Assembly (NCBI GenBank): GCA_029237695.1
Contig: CM055275.1
Location: forward strand, 12,660,899 to 12,724,898
Direction: 5' to 3'
DNA length: 64,000 nt
Source of the DNA: Conchocele bisecta
Lineage: Eukaryota; Mollusca; Bivalvia; Lucinida; Thyasiridae
Made by a program: the position numbers and the translations under genes. Positions 45,524 through 56,150 of the stretch are shown here, in pieces (position 1 is the first letter of the stretch; each line of letters opens with the position of its first letter). The notes beneath the pieces are model-generated. The model made no database searches. It saw only the letters and a program-made list of their open reading frames with translations, and was not told the origin of the DNA.

Positions 45524-45904
45524 ATGTTAGTTGACGAACTTTATGACGCTATGATCGATGTAGGCTACACTGCCCAAAAACATCGTTTACCTGGTACAAA
45601 GAGTATGATTCGTCTGGCCCGAGATTGTCTCGAGACGTGGCGCGAGGACGAAAAAGCGGCCACCCTTTTCGCAAAGCGGATGTTAGATTCCTCCACCAAT
45701 CCTGGGAGATTGGACTCCCAATCGAGATTGGATGAATTAGATTCCCCTCTCCTGTTCCAACCCAAACGCGATTGGGGCTGCAGCGAAACTTCCAACAAAG
45801 GTTTATTATTAACGACGCAGTTACCGGACGAACTGGCGAGGGCATGTTGGAGATTGTCCGATATATTAGAATACTTCGCATACGATGAACACGCGCAAAC
45901 TTGA
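45524..45904 (+). CDS. Small Polinton protein (126 aa), unknown function
   Basis: MLVDELYDAMIDVGYTAQKH... through a C-terminal DELARACWRLSDILEYF helix. No recognised catalytic domain. Positions 45696-45777 carry three CCAATC...GATTGG palindromes, translated as a low-complexity RLDSQSRLDELDS linker. This suggests that the palindromes inserted between the conserved N-terminal and C-terminal helices. The end overlaps the integrase ATG (45885) by 20 bp. Confidence 0.6.
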   Translation: MLVDELYDAMIDVGYTAQKHRLPGTKSMIRLARDCLETWREDEKAATLFAKRMLDSSTNPGRLDSQSRLDELDSPLLFQPKRDWGCSETSNKGLLLTTQLPDELARACWRLSDILEYFAYDEHAQT

Positions 45905-46902
45905 TACCAAACTAACGCGCAAGCTGTCGAATACATAATATAGCCCCCGCGGCTACTGGAAGGGACTCGCGGCCATCAAGAACCTCGCGGCGGCGACCAA
46001 GGTTTCAGAAAACGCTGTCAAGGAATGGCTCAAGAAGCAGGCCATCTGGCAGATCTATTTACCCGCGCCTCACAATATTCCGCGCCCAAAATTCTACGTT
46101 CCGGTGCCGAACCAAGTTCACCAAGCGGATCTCCTGTTTCTCCCTCACGATCGCGTCGGTCGCAAAACGTACAAGTACGCACTGACAATCGTTGACGTAG
46201 CGAGTCGTTACAAGGGGGCTGAGCCGTTGGCCACTAAAGAGTCTAAGGAAGTGGCCGAGGCTCTTTCCCGAATATATAAGAGGAGTCCTCTCAAATGGCC
46301 GAATCTTCTCCAGGTCGATCCCGGCCGCGAGTTCATGGGCGCGGTCTCTCATCTATTGTCAAGCATAAAGTTTCTATCAGACGCGGCCGCGTCAACATCC
46401 ACCGGGACCAGGGGATCGTGGAACGCTTCAATCGAACCCTGGCTGAGAGACTGTTCGGACACCAATACGCTAAAGAACTTGTAGACCCTCATTCGCGATC
46501 GACCGAGTGGGTGGCCAGACTGCCCGCCGTGGTCTCCGCACTGAACGGAGAGGTGACCAGATTGATAGGTAAGAAGCCTGTAGATGCTATCAAGTTTAAA
46601 AGGGTGACGAGCAAGCCCTCTGCCGTCTCGCGCGGGCGACCCGTTGGTTTAGAGGAGCAGCGGCTTCCATCAGATATTGACGTCCGGTACCTCTATCAAC
46701 CGGGAGAGCTCGAAGTGGCAGCCGCCGCGCGACTGATCCCGTGTGGTCAATGAATGTATATCATCTGGATCGCTCTATTACCAAACCTGATGAGCCCGTG
46801 CTCTATTATTTGGCTGATGGTCCATCTCGCGGTTTTGTTCGCGAAGAACTTCTTATGGTGCCTTCTGACACCCAGCTACCCCCGGATCGTCAGATTCTTT
46901 AG
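45885..46902 (+). pseudogene. INT: Retroviral-type (DDE) integrase, frame-broken
   Basis: ATG 45885 begins MNTRKLDTKLTRKL. An in-frame TAA lies at 45936-45938, after which a helical DNA-binding region (ATKVSENAVKEWLKKQAIW) leads into the catalytic core. The three acidic residues are visible in QADLLFL (about 46129), LQVDPGREFMG (about 46312) and GIVERFNRTLAERL (about 46417). The frame changes between the second and third (near 46390) and again near 46741 before the C-terminal part (PDEPVLYYLADGPSRGF, VREELLMVPSD), ending at TAG 46900-46902. In Polintons this enzyme catalyses DNA insertion and generates short target-site duplications. Because of one stop and two shifts it is called a pseudogene, pending consensus checks. 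Confidence 0.88.
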
Positions 46903-49900
46903 AGATGTTCGGTATGTATTCCGTCTGGTAACACGCGTCTTTTATCGTAGTACGCCGAGAGTCCTAATTTTTTTTGACAGTACGTTTTCATAACACCGTC
47001 TTTCATTTTAAATCCTCTATTTTGCGCTACATCTATAATGTGTTTTCCATCTTCTGTAGTTTCACCTAGTACTCGTTTATATCTATCCCAATTTGAATTG
47101 TTAGTTCTCTTGGACATTCCTTTCGCAGAGTTTTTATTAATTTGTTCCAAATTATCTTTAGTGAAATTAATTTTTTCTACGAAATAACACTTACTAGATA
47201 ACGCTATCGCCCTATCCCCGCTAAATTCCATTTTGAAAAGTCCGGGCTCTCTTTCGCTCCATTTATCCCAAGCCAACCATTTATTTTTTTCTTTTTCAAA
47301 CTCGTCTAGTAAGTTAGGTCTAATCAATTCCTCTATCGTTTTTACACTAACTCCTATATACATACTATCTGTATCCATCTGTATTAATTCAAGTCTTCTC
47401 TTTTTACGTATTTATCTAGAAATTCGTAGTAAAATTCCAACATTCTCAATTTAGCTAGTTGATAAACCGCTATTCCACAGTGGAAGGGGCTCTTTACTGC
47501 ACACCGGGGTTTTCGGGAAGATATTTCGTACGCATCTCCTATCTCTTCCAAATCATCAAAGAATGCAGATCTTAACGCTTTGTCAACACAGGTTTCGTCT
47601 TGTGTATATGTCGTATTTAAATGTCTCTCTTTTGCCTCTATCATTTTTCCACAACACGAATTGCCTAATAATTTCATTATATCCGCTACTGGTTTCTTAT
47701 TTGGTTCTACATCGCCTGTTCGTCTTGCGGCTGTAACTTCTTTTGCGAACCATTCGAAGGGTTTACCACTAATATAATCTATAACACGATGAACTCCCGT
47801 TATTTCTAGGCCGTGTTTTAAATACCATTTCAACAGTGGCGCGTACAGCAATACTTTAGTGGCCGACATAGATCCCACCAATTTTCTTCCGTTTCCTCTA
47901 GTTCGGCCAGTATCATTTAAATATTTTAAACATGTGCGCGGGAACTTCATTAACCTCTACTTCTCTGTTTATAAAAAGTGGAGACATTTCAGAAAACTTA
48001 TCTTTTAATGTTGTGTGGAACTTCTATATCCACCTCCGCAAACCCAAACCATTCTCCAGATTAAAACTCTTTTACAAAATTTTTTAATAATAAGTTTAGG
48101 GTTATGTGGGGAAAACTATATGATGTATAGTTTCTTTTCCACATGGCATATCTTTATTTAACGTAGATAAATATAACGCGTTTGCATCGTACCCCAAAAA
48201 CAGCCTTGCAAGGTTTGTTAATTTCATTTGATCTAATATTTGAAACACCGGCTTCTGCATAGCGTGTAAATACTATTGATGGACCACCAACTAGAGCGTC
48301 TTTCATCATTTCGTATGTTTCTTCTTTTGGTGCATATAGAGCCCCCTCCGGTATAACCACCTTTATAGATTTTTGTTCTTTAATGGTTCCTCTCAATAAA
48401 TATTGTATAGCTACTCCAGGTAGTGTTACCGCATCTTTGAAAATATCCACACCTCTGTGTTTATAAAATTCACACATTTTTTCCACCGCTTCTAGGAACG
48501 GTGCTACATCTAAATCGTTATAATATTTCAACCAATCTCTGAAAGTTTTCATATTATTTTCTTCGAAAATTCTACGACATTTACTTAATTCTGTTTCATC
48601 TATTAACATTTTCCCAGATAGTTTGGAATACCAATTCTCTATATCAGGCAGTCCTGGGTAATCAAGTTTGTCTGGAGAATCGAACCACTCGTAAGGAAAG
48701 AAAGATTTCTGTCCTTTGCAGTCGTAGGCTTTTTATCCACTATCGTAACTTACACCCGGTCCTAGGTAAAGTATTACATCAAGAAATCTAAATCTCCGGA
48801 GTAAATAGAAATATTGTTGCGTTTGCCCGTTTTCCGACCATTACTTTCTTTGTTGTTGCAGATAGTTCACCTACTAAATATTTCTTTATTAAGTTTATAT
48901 CGTACTTACTGCTGTTAAAACCTATAACCGGTACTTGCTCTATCCACTGTTCGATCTTAGCGATTTGGTTTTTACGTAAATGTTCTGTATTAAACCCATA
49001 TCTTGACCACACTTCTTCTCTTATAGCTTTTCCCCTGACTTTCAAATCTTCTACAAATTTTTCTATAAGTTTTGCAGGATCTTTATCATATGAGTTACTG
49101 TTCCTGAGAAATTATCTCCTATACTAACACTTACCGGAACGTGCTCAGCTTCGTACTCTAAACTATTACCTAGCGTTTTAAGTAATTCTTTAGAATTAGG
49201 TGGGTTGAGATATGCCTCAAAATCGTATACTATCTGATATGGATAAAGAGTAGTGTCGCAACCGATCTTTATATCTTTACCCGTTCTTTGGAATTCGCAT
49301 TCCCACATAACTACTAGGTTGAATTCTTTGCTTTTTCTAATAACTTTATCTCTTCTCATAGTGGATGTGCGTTCTTCTTTTCTATGCTTTGCATGAATCT
49401 CACACCCGTGCCAGTAACAGCCGTGATATTGATATACGGTATTGGTTTCTGGACAGTATCCATCTACCGGAGCTCCTAAAATCCATCTTTCACCTCCGTG
49501 TCCGCACTGTTCGTGGTGAATGTGAATTCCCTCCCGCTTTTCCACAGAATACATCCAATCGATCGCGCCATAACTGTTAGAACCTTTTGGGTAGAACGCT
49601 TTCTCGAACGACGAACGCGGGCGCTCTAAATAATTACCATCACATACTATTTTTGTCTCACCTTTCATACATGTTGGTCCGTGTCTGTTCATATTACTCG
49701 CTTTTGTGAATCTCTGTTTACAATTATTGCAGGCGTAAGTTTTAGATAGGTTTTTAAGGTTTTTTATCAGAAATGCGTGATTATTAAACAGTCCTATTGT
49801 CATTGGTTTATTACCTATTTCATTATAGTGTGTTGGTACCTTTTTCAACCACCATACGTTATATTTGGTCGGTTGATATACTTCTATACCGATTTTAAAA

Positions 49901-50908
49901 ACCTCTTCAACCTTTTTTAGATCTTTAAAAGGAATTGGTGAAACAACATTTCTACCGAAATATTGCTTACTAAGTTCTTCCGCTTTTTCTGTACATCTGT
50001 CAGGTCTGATCTTTTTATCAAGGTGCATAGCTAGACACCTGAACAGACAAAGATCGTCATTATACTTATCTAAAGAATACATACCTTTTCTATTCCTCAA
50101 CCATTCTGGAAGTTCTCCTCCTGCTGCTTCTTTGGATTGTAGTCCCAAATCTATTCCCCTACTACCCTGTATTAGCTTTACAAAAACCTCTACCCATCTT
50201 ACAAACTTCCACTTTGTATTTGGTCTGTCTATTTTATCGGACATTATTCGTGTTTGCTCCTTATCTGACAGCCATTTTTTAACGGTTTTCATTGATGATA
50301 GTGGTTCGCTACCACCGAGATTTTTGTGAAATATTAGAGTTTTAGGTTTTCCATTTTTAATTTCCTCCATATGTTCTAGCTTGTAAGAATATGAATATCT
50401 CAAATAAAAATTGGTTGTTAGATACGGAGCGAGTTTATCGGACATGCGTTCAGACTCGTTAATGTTAATGTTTTTACGAAAGGATATGTAACTACCCGTC
50501 TTCCATTTTCTACCTTTTCCAACCTGTTTCATCGTGAGCCCCCAATATTTCTTCACCTTTTTCCACTATCGCGCTAACGATAGATTTTTTCTTATTATTA
50601 TTTTGGCGTCTAATTTGGGACAAATTATTTGTGCTTGAAGGTAATTCTTTAGAATTAATTACACTAGCCCTTAACCCCGCAATACTTTCTTTTTGAATTC
50701 TGTTACCTACTTCCTCCGCTTTGGATATATCTTTAAAGGCTCCTCGTTTGTGGGCGCGGGTAAACCGCTTCATAAACGCCTCATTCTTTGTGGCATTTAT
50801 CAGCTTTGTCAACCCCCTAACTCTCAACCGTTTACTATAAGTAATCCCTAGAGATTCGGCTTCTCTTCTCAAACTTTCTATTTCTGCTCTAGTTTCTGAC
50901 GTTATCAT
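46899..50908 (-). pseudogene. POLB: Protein-primed family-B DNA polymerase, multiply frame-broken
   Basis: The gene reads leftward from ATG 50908 (MITSETRAEIESLRREAESL) and covers about 4.0 kb, near full length for Polinton polymerases. Landmarks in order: an OTU-like DDLCLFRCLAMH and NHAFLI (frame 50556-49063), a C2H2-like CNNCKQRF...H...C, an endonuclease-like VDGYCPETNTVYQYHGCYWH, exonuclease motif I (VYDFEAYL), motif II (IGFNSSKYDINLIKKYL, 49045-48788), motif III (YYNDLDVAPFLEAV, 48609-48154), a motif-A-like ANALYLS in a different frame near 48165, motif B (KLLGNSCCGKMIE, 47950-47384), motif C (MDTDSMY, 47378-46899) and the C-terminus. Breaks fall near 50.53, 49.06, 48.79, 48.19, 48.10, 47.95 and 47.38 kb, plus an in-frame TAA at 48734-48736. 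The one near 48.19 kb is in a T/G homopolymer. The end overlaps the integrase end by 4 bp. Not functional as written. Confidence 0.92.
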
Positions 50909-51024
50909 ATTTTCTGTAATATACTTTTGTATAACCTATGAAATTTATCTGTTCAATTGGTCTTGAAAACATTATGTTTTTTTTCACTTCTAATTGAATA
51001 TAAACATAAACATATACATATATA

Positions 51025-51339
51025 ATGGAGTGTGAGACTTGTTGTAAGACGGTTACGCGTAAAGAATATCTACGAAGGCATCTAGCGAGACGTAGAAAAA
51101 ATCCTTGTGTCCCCCCGCAATTTCAATGCCCCAGATGCCCTTGTAAATTCATTAGTGCCCAAACTCTTTGTAGACATAAGCAACTACGCTGCCCTGTGGC
51201 TAAAGGTGAACGTGGTAGACTAGAGCTGGTAGAATTAGTTGCTGATCTACGGAATCAATTAGCTATATCGGAGGAGGAAAATATGGAGTTGGAATATAGA
51301 CTATTGCGTGAGGACGAATTTAAATCGGAAACTTATTAG
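51025..51339 (+). CDS. C2H2-type zinc-finger protein with C-terminal coiled coil (104 aa)
   Basis: Intact. The first finger-like unit is CETCCKTVTRKEYLRRH with a basic RRRKNPC tail, the second CPRCPCKFISAQTLCRHKQ ending in C rather than a second H. A heptad-like segment follows (LELVELVADLRNQLAI, EEENMELEYRLL), which should dimerise. It is transcribed away from POLB towards the right end, starting ~115 bp from POLB's ATG. A DNA-binding regulator or terminus-binding protein is plausible; no close family recognised. Confidence 0.7.
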   Translation: MECETCCKTVTRKEYLRRHLARRRKNPCVPPQFQCPRCPCKFISAQTLCRHKQLRCPVAKGERGRLELVELVADLRNQLAISEEENMELEYRLLREDEFKSETY

Positions 51340-51421
51340 AAGAAATTCATAAATTTACTGTCGAAAAAAAATGATGTATTTATGACAACGAGACAAAATA
51401 AATCCTTTTTAAGACTATTGT

Positions 51422-51612
51422 TTTATCTGTTCAATTGGACGTGAAAACAACATGATGTATTTATGACACCAATTTTAGATTTTTCGTGGTTGGTGGGAGA
51501 CAATTTCCTCGTTAACCAATTTTTGATTTTTCGGGGGGTGGTGGAGTAGTATATAGGGTGGAGAAATGATACCAACGTTAGGTGGTATCATTTTGACTCC
51601 CTATATACTACT
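51422..51612. repeat. Polinton right terminal inverted repeat
   Basis: Complement of 34208-34399. The outer 68 bp (51545-51612) form a stronger hairpin than at the left end: AGTAGTATATAGGG/CCCTATATACTACT plus AAATGATACCA/TGGTATCATTT. Confidence 0.95.
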
Positions 51613-52215
51613 GGTTTCGTGAAACAGACAGTAGATATTTAGATACTGTAACAGTAGGCCTACTGTACATGTACAATGTATATAGCCGTGACATTGGTGC
51701 AGGTTTCGTGAAACAGACAGTAGATATTTAGATACTGTAACAGCAAGTCTACTGTACATGTGCAATGTATATAGCCGTGACATTGGAGCAGGTTTCGTGA
51801 AACAGACAGTAGATATTTAGATACTGTAACAGCAGGCCTACTGTACATGTGCAATGTATATAGCCGTGACATTGGAGCAGGTTTCGTGAAACAGACAGTT
51901 GATATTTAGATACTGTAACAGCAGGCCTACTGTACATGTGCAATGTATATAGCCGTGACATTGGAGCAGGTTTCGTGAAACAGACAGTAGATATTTAGAT
52001 ACTGTAACAGCAGTCCATCTGTACATGTGCAATGTATATAGCCGTGACATTGTAGAAGGTTTCGTGAAACAGACAGTAGATATTTAGATACTGTAACAGC
52101 AGTCCATCTGTACATGTGCAATGTATATAGCCGTGACATTGTAGCAGGTTTCGTGAAACAGACAGTAGATATTTAGATACTGTAACAGCAGGCCTACTGT
52201 ACATGTACAATGTAC
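51613..52215. repeat. 89-bp satellite array, segment B
   Basis: About 6.7 units, cleaner than segment A. It starts directly at the Polinton end with GGTTTCGTGAAACAGAC, i.e. mid-unit, which shows that the element inserted into a pre-existing array. Confidence 0.95.
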
Positions 52216-52231
52216 ATTGTGCCTGTGGAAT

Positions 52232-52373
52232 AGGATATAGAGAATAGTAGGTTAGTGCCGTGAATGGGAAAAATATCTGGCAAGGCTCAGGAAACGGGAT
52301 GGGCGAGGCTCTTCCGTGCCGCGCCAAATATGTTTCCCATTCACAGCACTAATCTACTATTCTATTTATCCCG
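52232..52373. mobile_element. Foldback MITE, family 2 (mirror copy)
   Basis: Right-arm copy of 13433-13590. Confidence 0.85.
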
Positions 52374-53242
52374 CCAACACATACAAATGGTTTTAAAATG
52401 AAATACGCCCAGTCACCGCTCATATTCAGACACAGTGATAAGGTCGCATGACAGGATATCAAAAATGTTTCACGACACCGTGTTTCATGTTGCAAACGCA
52501 CTGTGTTGACGGGATAAAATAGGATTACTATCAGCACATTGCTTTCGTTGTTATAATTCGAGTCCGCATTATCTCTGACGTGTGCGTCTATTTTCAACTT
52601 CATTTCATGAAACTACATGTGTTGCAGTTTTGAAAAGTAATTCCGGCGGAAAACGGCGGTACGATGAATTTGTATTATCCGTTTCGCTGATTTAAACGAA
52701 AACGATGTGAAAAATATTTGTAAAAGAAACGGCATGCGTTGAAAGAAACGACAGACGTTTAAATAAATTGATGCTGGCTATTCAAACGATAGTATAATTT
52801 TCGCGTAATAACGTCCAAACAATAATAGTTTCTATGCAAATCGTCGTATAAAAACGTTTGCCATTTTTCACTTCGTTTGCGTTGGTTTCGTTTGGGAACC
52901 TTAAACAACCTATCGCTGCATCTCATCCTTTACTTTTTCTGTTTTCCTAATAGTTTTTCAGACCACACAGCTATTGTGTTGGCCTCATCGTCTGCTACGA
53001 AGATTGTTGTCAGCATACATAACTATAATAATACTATAATTCCAGCACAAAAATATTTACACAATTCCCTAACATTTGATTGGCCCATAGCAAGTCTCTG
53101 TCCAAAATGTATATCCCAGTAAACTCCTACACCAAACTACTTTCTACAGGTGCGCTGTTAGTGCTGTCAATGTAAACAAATGGCTGCCGGCTGTCAAAAT
53201 AAACACATTTTCTTCATGAATTTATTTCAAATGATGGAATTA
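52374..53242. other. Mirror of 12562-13432; no recognised gene
   Basis: Contains AACGAAAACG-rich inverted sequence at 52690-52900 and an 81-aa frame (52877-53122) mirrored by 12687-12929. Nothing assignable. Confidence 0.5.
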
Positions 53243-53370
53243 TAAGGACTGAATGGCCTTTTTGTGGAATATATCCGGGATATAAACTTCCGGCCTTCGT
53301 CCAGTATTCCTGCGACATTTACAAGTGTATACCCCGATCAATTCCACAAAAAGGCCATTCATTCCTATAA
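53243..53370. mobile_element. Foldback MITE, family 1
   Basis: Both arms present, the inner parts diverged. The left-arm counterpart (12514-12561) keeps only one arm. Confidence 0.8.
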
Positions 53371-53620
53371 TAACTATCTCGTAGTTAATCTGTCCATCAT
53401 GAGGGAAATTCCCAAAATCAGAACTGAATATTTACAGAAAAATATATGTTCAGCCCTAGAATTATAATTAGAATATCCTGACCTGGTGCCAGATCCATTC
53501 CACACCAGAGTCACATAGCTCTAACCCCAAAAGTAATAAGATCAGCACTAATTGTATTACTTTTTTAATGGGATACATTTATAACAGGATTTAACTCTAA
53601 AGTATGAGAAGGCGAGAATA

Positions 53621-53761
53621 TTTACATGAGTTAATGGACACAAATATCTAGCAAGGCTTAGGAAACGGGCTGGGCGAGGCTCTGCCGAGCACATCCCGTT
53701 TCCGTGCCGCGCCAGATATTTTTTCCATTCACGGCACTAACCTACTATTCTATTTCTCCCG
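53621..53761. mobile_element. Foldback MITE, family 2 (mirror copy)
   Basis: Right-arm copy of 12121-12252. Confidence 0.78.
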
Positions 53762-54950
53762 TCAACATTACAAATAACTTTAAAATGCAAAAAATAACCC
53801 CAGCCGCATCTCCAAATTGTATTAACAGCTCATGAAGTCGCGTTTGCTGCGACATATTTCATCAAAATCCGTTTCATATTATGGAAAACATCAAATAATA
53901 CTTTCAAGATTTCAACACTTTCAGCCACTGTTGTTGTTGTTATAACCACGTGATCATACACCTTGATATGCAGCCTCCCCTTATGAGACACGCCATGCGA
54001 TTAACTGCCATACTCGATTATTCGCGATTCGTAACTCAATGGTTCGGTGCACGAACACAATCTTGCAATCTTCCAAAAATCTATTTTTAACTCGTTGTTG
54101 TTGTTGTTGTTGTTGCTGCTGTGACATTCCCGGGTTTATTTCTCGCGAAACGCTTTCCACTCTAGATTAATTATTAGTCTATGTATCATTGACAAAGACA
54201 TACTGCGAAGAATTTCAGGACGTTCAGTCCTTTGAATTTTTGTCACAGCGTATACGCATAGTTTCATGAAAATCCGTATTACGTTGTTTGTTTCAGTGCG
54301 CAAACGCAGAGCAGCTGCAGGAAAATCTACATCATGAGAAGACGACCGTTGCATTTGATTATAGACCCAGTCTCTGAAACTGGTTGGAACATGGTAATGA
54401 AACGAAATTGCAAACAAGAAAACGGGGATTTGATTGGCTAATAAGAATAGTTGAACCCGCTTCACTAAACTTCATACGACTAAGAAGTTCGTTTTCGGGA
54501 AACGGGCTAACATGAATACAGGAAACGCTCCTTTGCACGTTTTCACCACGTTCGCACCACGTCTGAACGACGCTTTCACCACGTTTTCACCACGTTATGA
54601 ATGATGATTCAGCCATGTCGTGATTCAGGTTTGGCACCGACCCAATATGTTGTCCATACTATGAATATGTATTTCTATTAATATTTCAGGTCAGACACGT
54701 GGATACAGTGATACTTATAATTAGAAAATGCTGACAATAAAATTCACTATTTATTTTGGTTCAGAATACAAAAGTAAAAATTAAAATCTGGATCTGCATT
54801 GTTTGCAAACGCCGCTACATGCATAGCGGGCTTTCGGGTTCAAAGAGTTAAAGAGGACATAATTCCAGCACAAAAATATTTACAGTATTCCCTAACATTT
54901 GATTGGCCAATAGCAAGTCTCTGTCCAACATTTATATCCCAGTACACTCT
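53762..54950. other. Mirror of 11205-12120 plus a right-arm-only stretch; no recognised gene
   Basis: Holds a (GTT)n repeat (54094-54121) and the 109-aa frame 54136-54465. Sequence at 54787-54945 is not present at the corresponding left site. The ~1.65-kb left insertion is absent here (junction near 54755). Confidence 0.5.
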
Positions 54951-55078
54951 ATCGGGGATATAAACTTGGAAAAGTCGCGGGAATACTGGACGAGGCCTTC
55001 CGGCCTTGGTCCAGTATTCCGGCGACTTTTCCAAGTTTATACCCCGATAAATTCAACAAAAAGGCCATTCATTCCTGT
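54951..55078. mobile_element. Foldback MITE, family 1 (mirror copy, one end lost)
   Basis: Right-arm copy of 9379-9527. It starts at ATCGGGGATATAAACTTGG without the outer GGAATGAATGGCC end. Confidence 0.8.
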
Positions 55079-55483
55079 AGTAAATAGAAACAAAATAAAC
55101 GTTATACTACATTTTGTCAACTGATAATACAAAACCACATGCAGGAAACCACATGAAATACGATCAAAAGTAATGCAAATCTTAAAAATCTCAATACAAC
55201 AATTTAGCGTGAATACAACAGTTACTTTATTTTTTACATGTTTCCTTTTATTTTATCATACATGATCATGTGCGCATGAAATGAAATAAATGAGAAAAAG
55301 ATGACCAGTGTAGCTCCTGATCAACTAACACATGCATGTTGCCTGATAGAGATTTATATTGATTGTTAGATGCATGGAGGCTGTTTCATTGATCGAATGG
55401 CGAACAGTGCATATCCTGATCAGACTGCAGTCACAGCCACATTTCATGTGTAAACTACACAAAGCAGTGGATTGTTTTATGCT

Positions 55484-55814
55484 AATAGCATTGCATTTCA
55501 TTGCATTTCATTGCATTTCATTGTATTTCATTGCATTTCATTGCATTGCATTTCATTGCATTTCATTGCATTTTACATTTCATTGCATTTCGTTGCATTT
55601 CGTTGCATTTCGTTGCATTTCATTGTATTACATTGTATTCCATTGTATTCCATTGTATTTCATTGCATTTCGTTTAATTGCATTGAATTGCATTCCATTG
55701 CATTGAATTTCACTTCATTTCATGCACTGCACTGCACTGCACTGCACTGCACTGAACTGCACTGCACTGCACTGCACTGTACGGTACTGTACTACGCTGC
55801 TTTACTGCACTGCA
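55484..55814. repeat. TTGCATTTCA 10-mer and GCACT repeats (mirror tract)
   Basis: Mirror of part of 8464-8935, here mostly 10-mers with variants (TTGCATTTCG, TTGTATTCCA) and a (GCACT)n block at about 55725-55780. The long ORFs are repeat artefacts. Confidence 0.92.
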
Positions 55815-56014
55815 CTGCAAAATAATATTAAATTAAATTATATTATACTATATTATATATATTATTGCTATATTATATATATATCCTATTAATAATATAA
55901 TATAATATTATATATTTATTTATATTATTATCTATAAATTAATATTATTATATTTATATTATTATATATTATATATATATATTTATATTATATTATATTA
56001 TATTTATATTAGAT

Positions 56015-56086
<72 letters not shown>

Positions 56087-56150
56087 TATATTAATATTAC
56101 ATTATTATTATATTATTATATCTTTATAATATATTATATTATTATTATAA
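55815..56150. repeat. AT-rich TATAA-type tract (mirror)
   Basis: Mirror of 8319-8463, expanded and less regular, with (AT)n runs. Confidence 0.9.

Larger units (their letters stand above)
34208..51612. mobile_element. Polinton/Maverick virus-like transposon
   Basis: A 17.4-kb element bounded by inverted repeats of about 192 bp starting AGTAGTATATAGGG, inserted inside the 89-bp satellite. GGTTT flanks both ends (34203-34207 and 51613-51617), a candidate part of the target-site duplication. It encodes a protein-primed family-B DNA polymerase, a retroviral-type integrase, an A32/FtsK-type packaging ATPase, capsid proteins and a fibre-like protein, the known hallmark set of Polintons. The long genes are frameshifted and the major capsid gene is N-terminally truncated. 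ATPase and several small genes are intact. The left arm has no counterpart. Confidence 0.96.

Noticed and set aside
46754..46993. 79-aa plus-strand hydrophobic ORF after the integrase
   Set aside because: It is an out-of-frame reading of the integrase C-terminal part and the POLB end. The adjacent frame has the conserved integrase residues.
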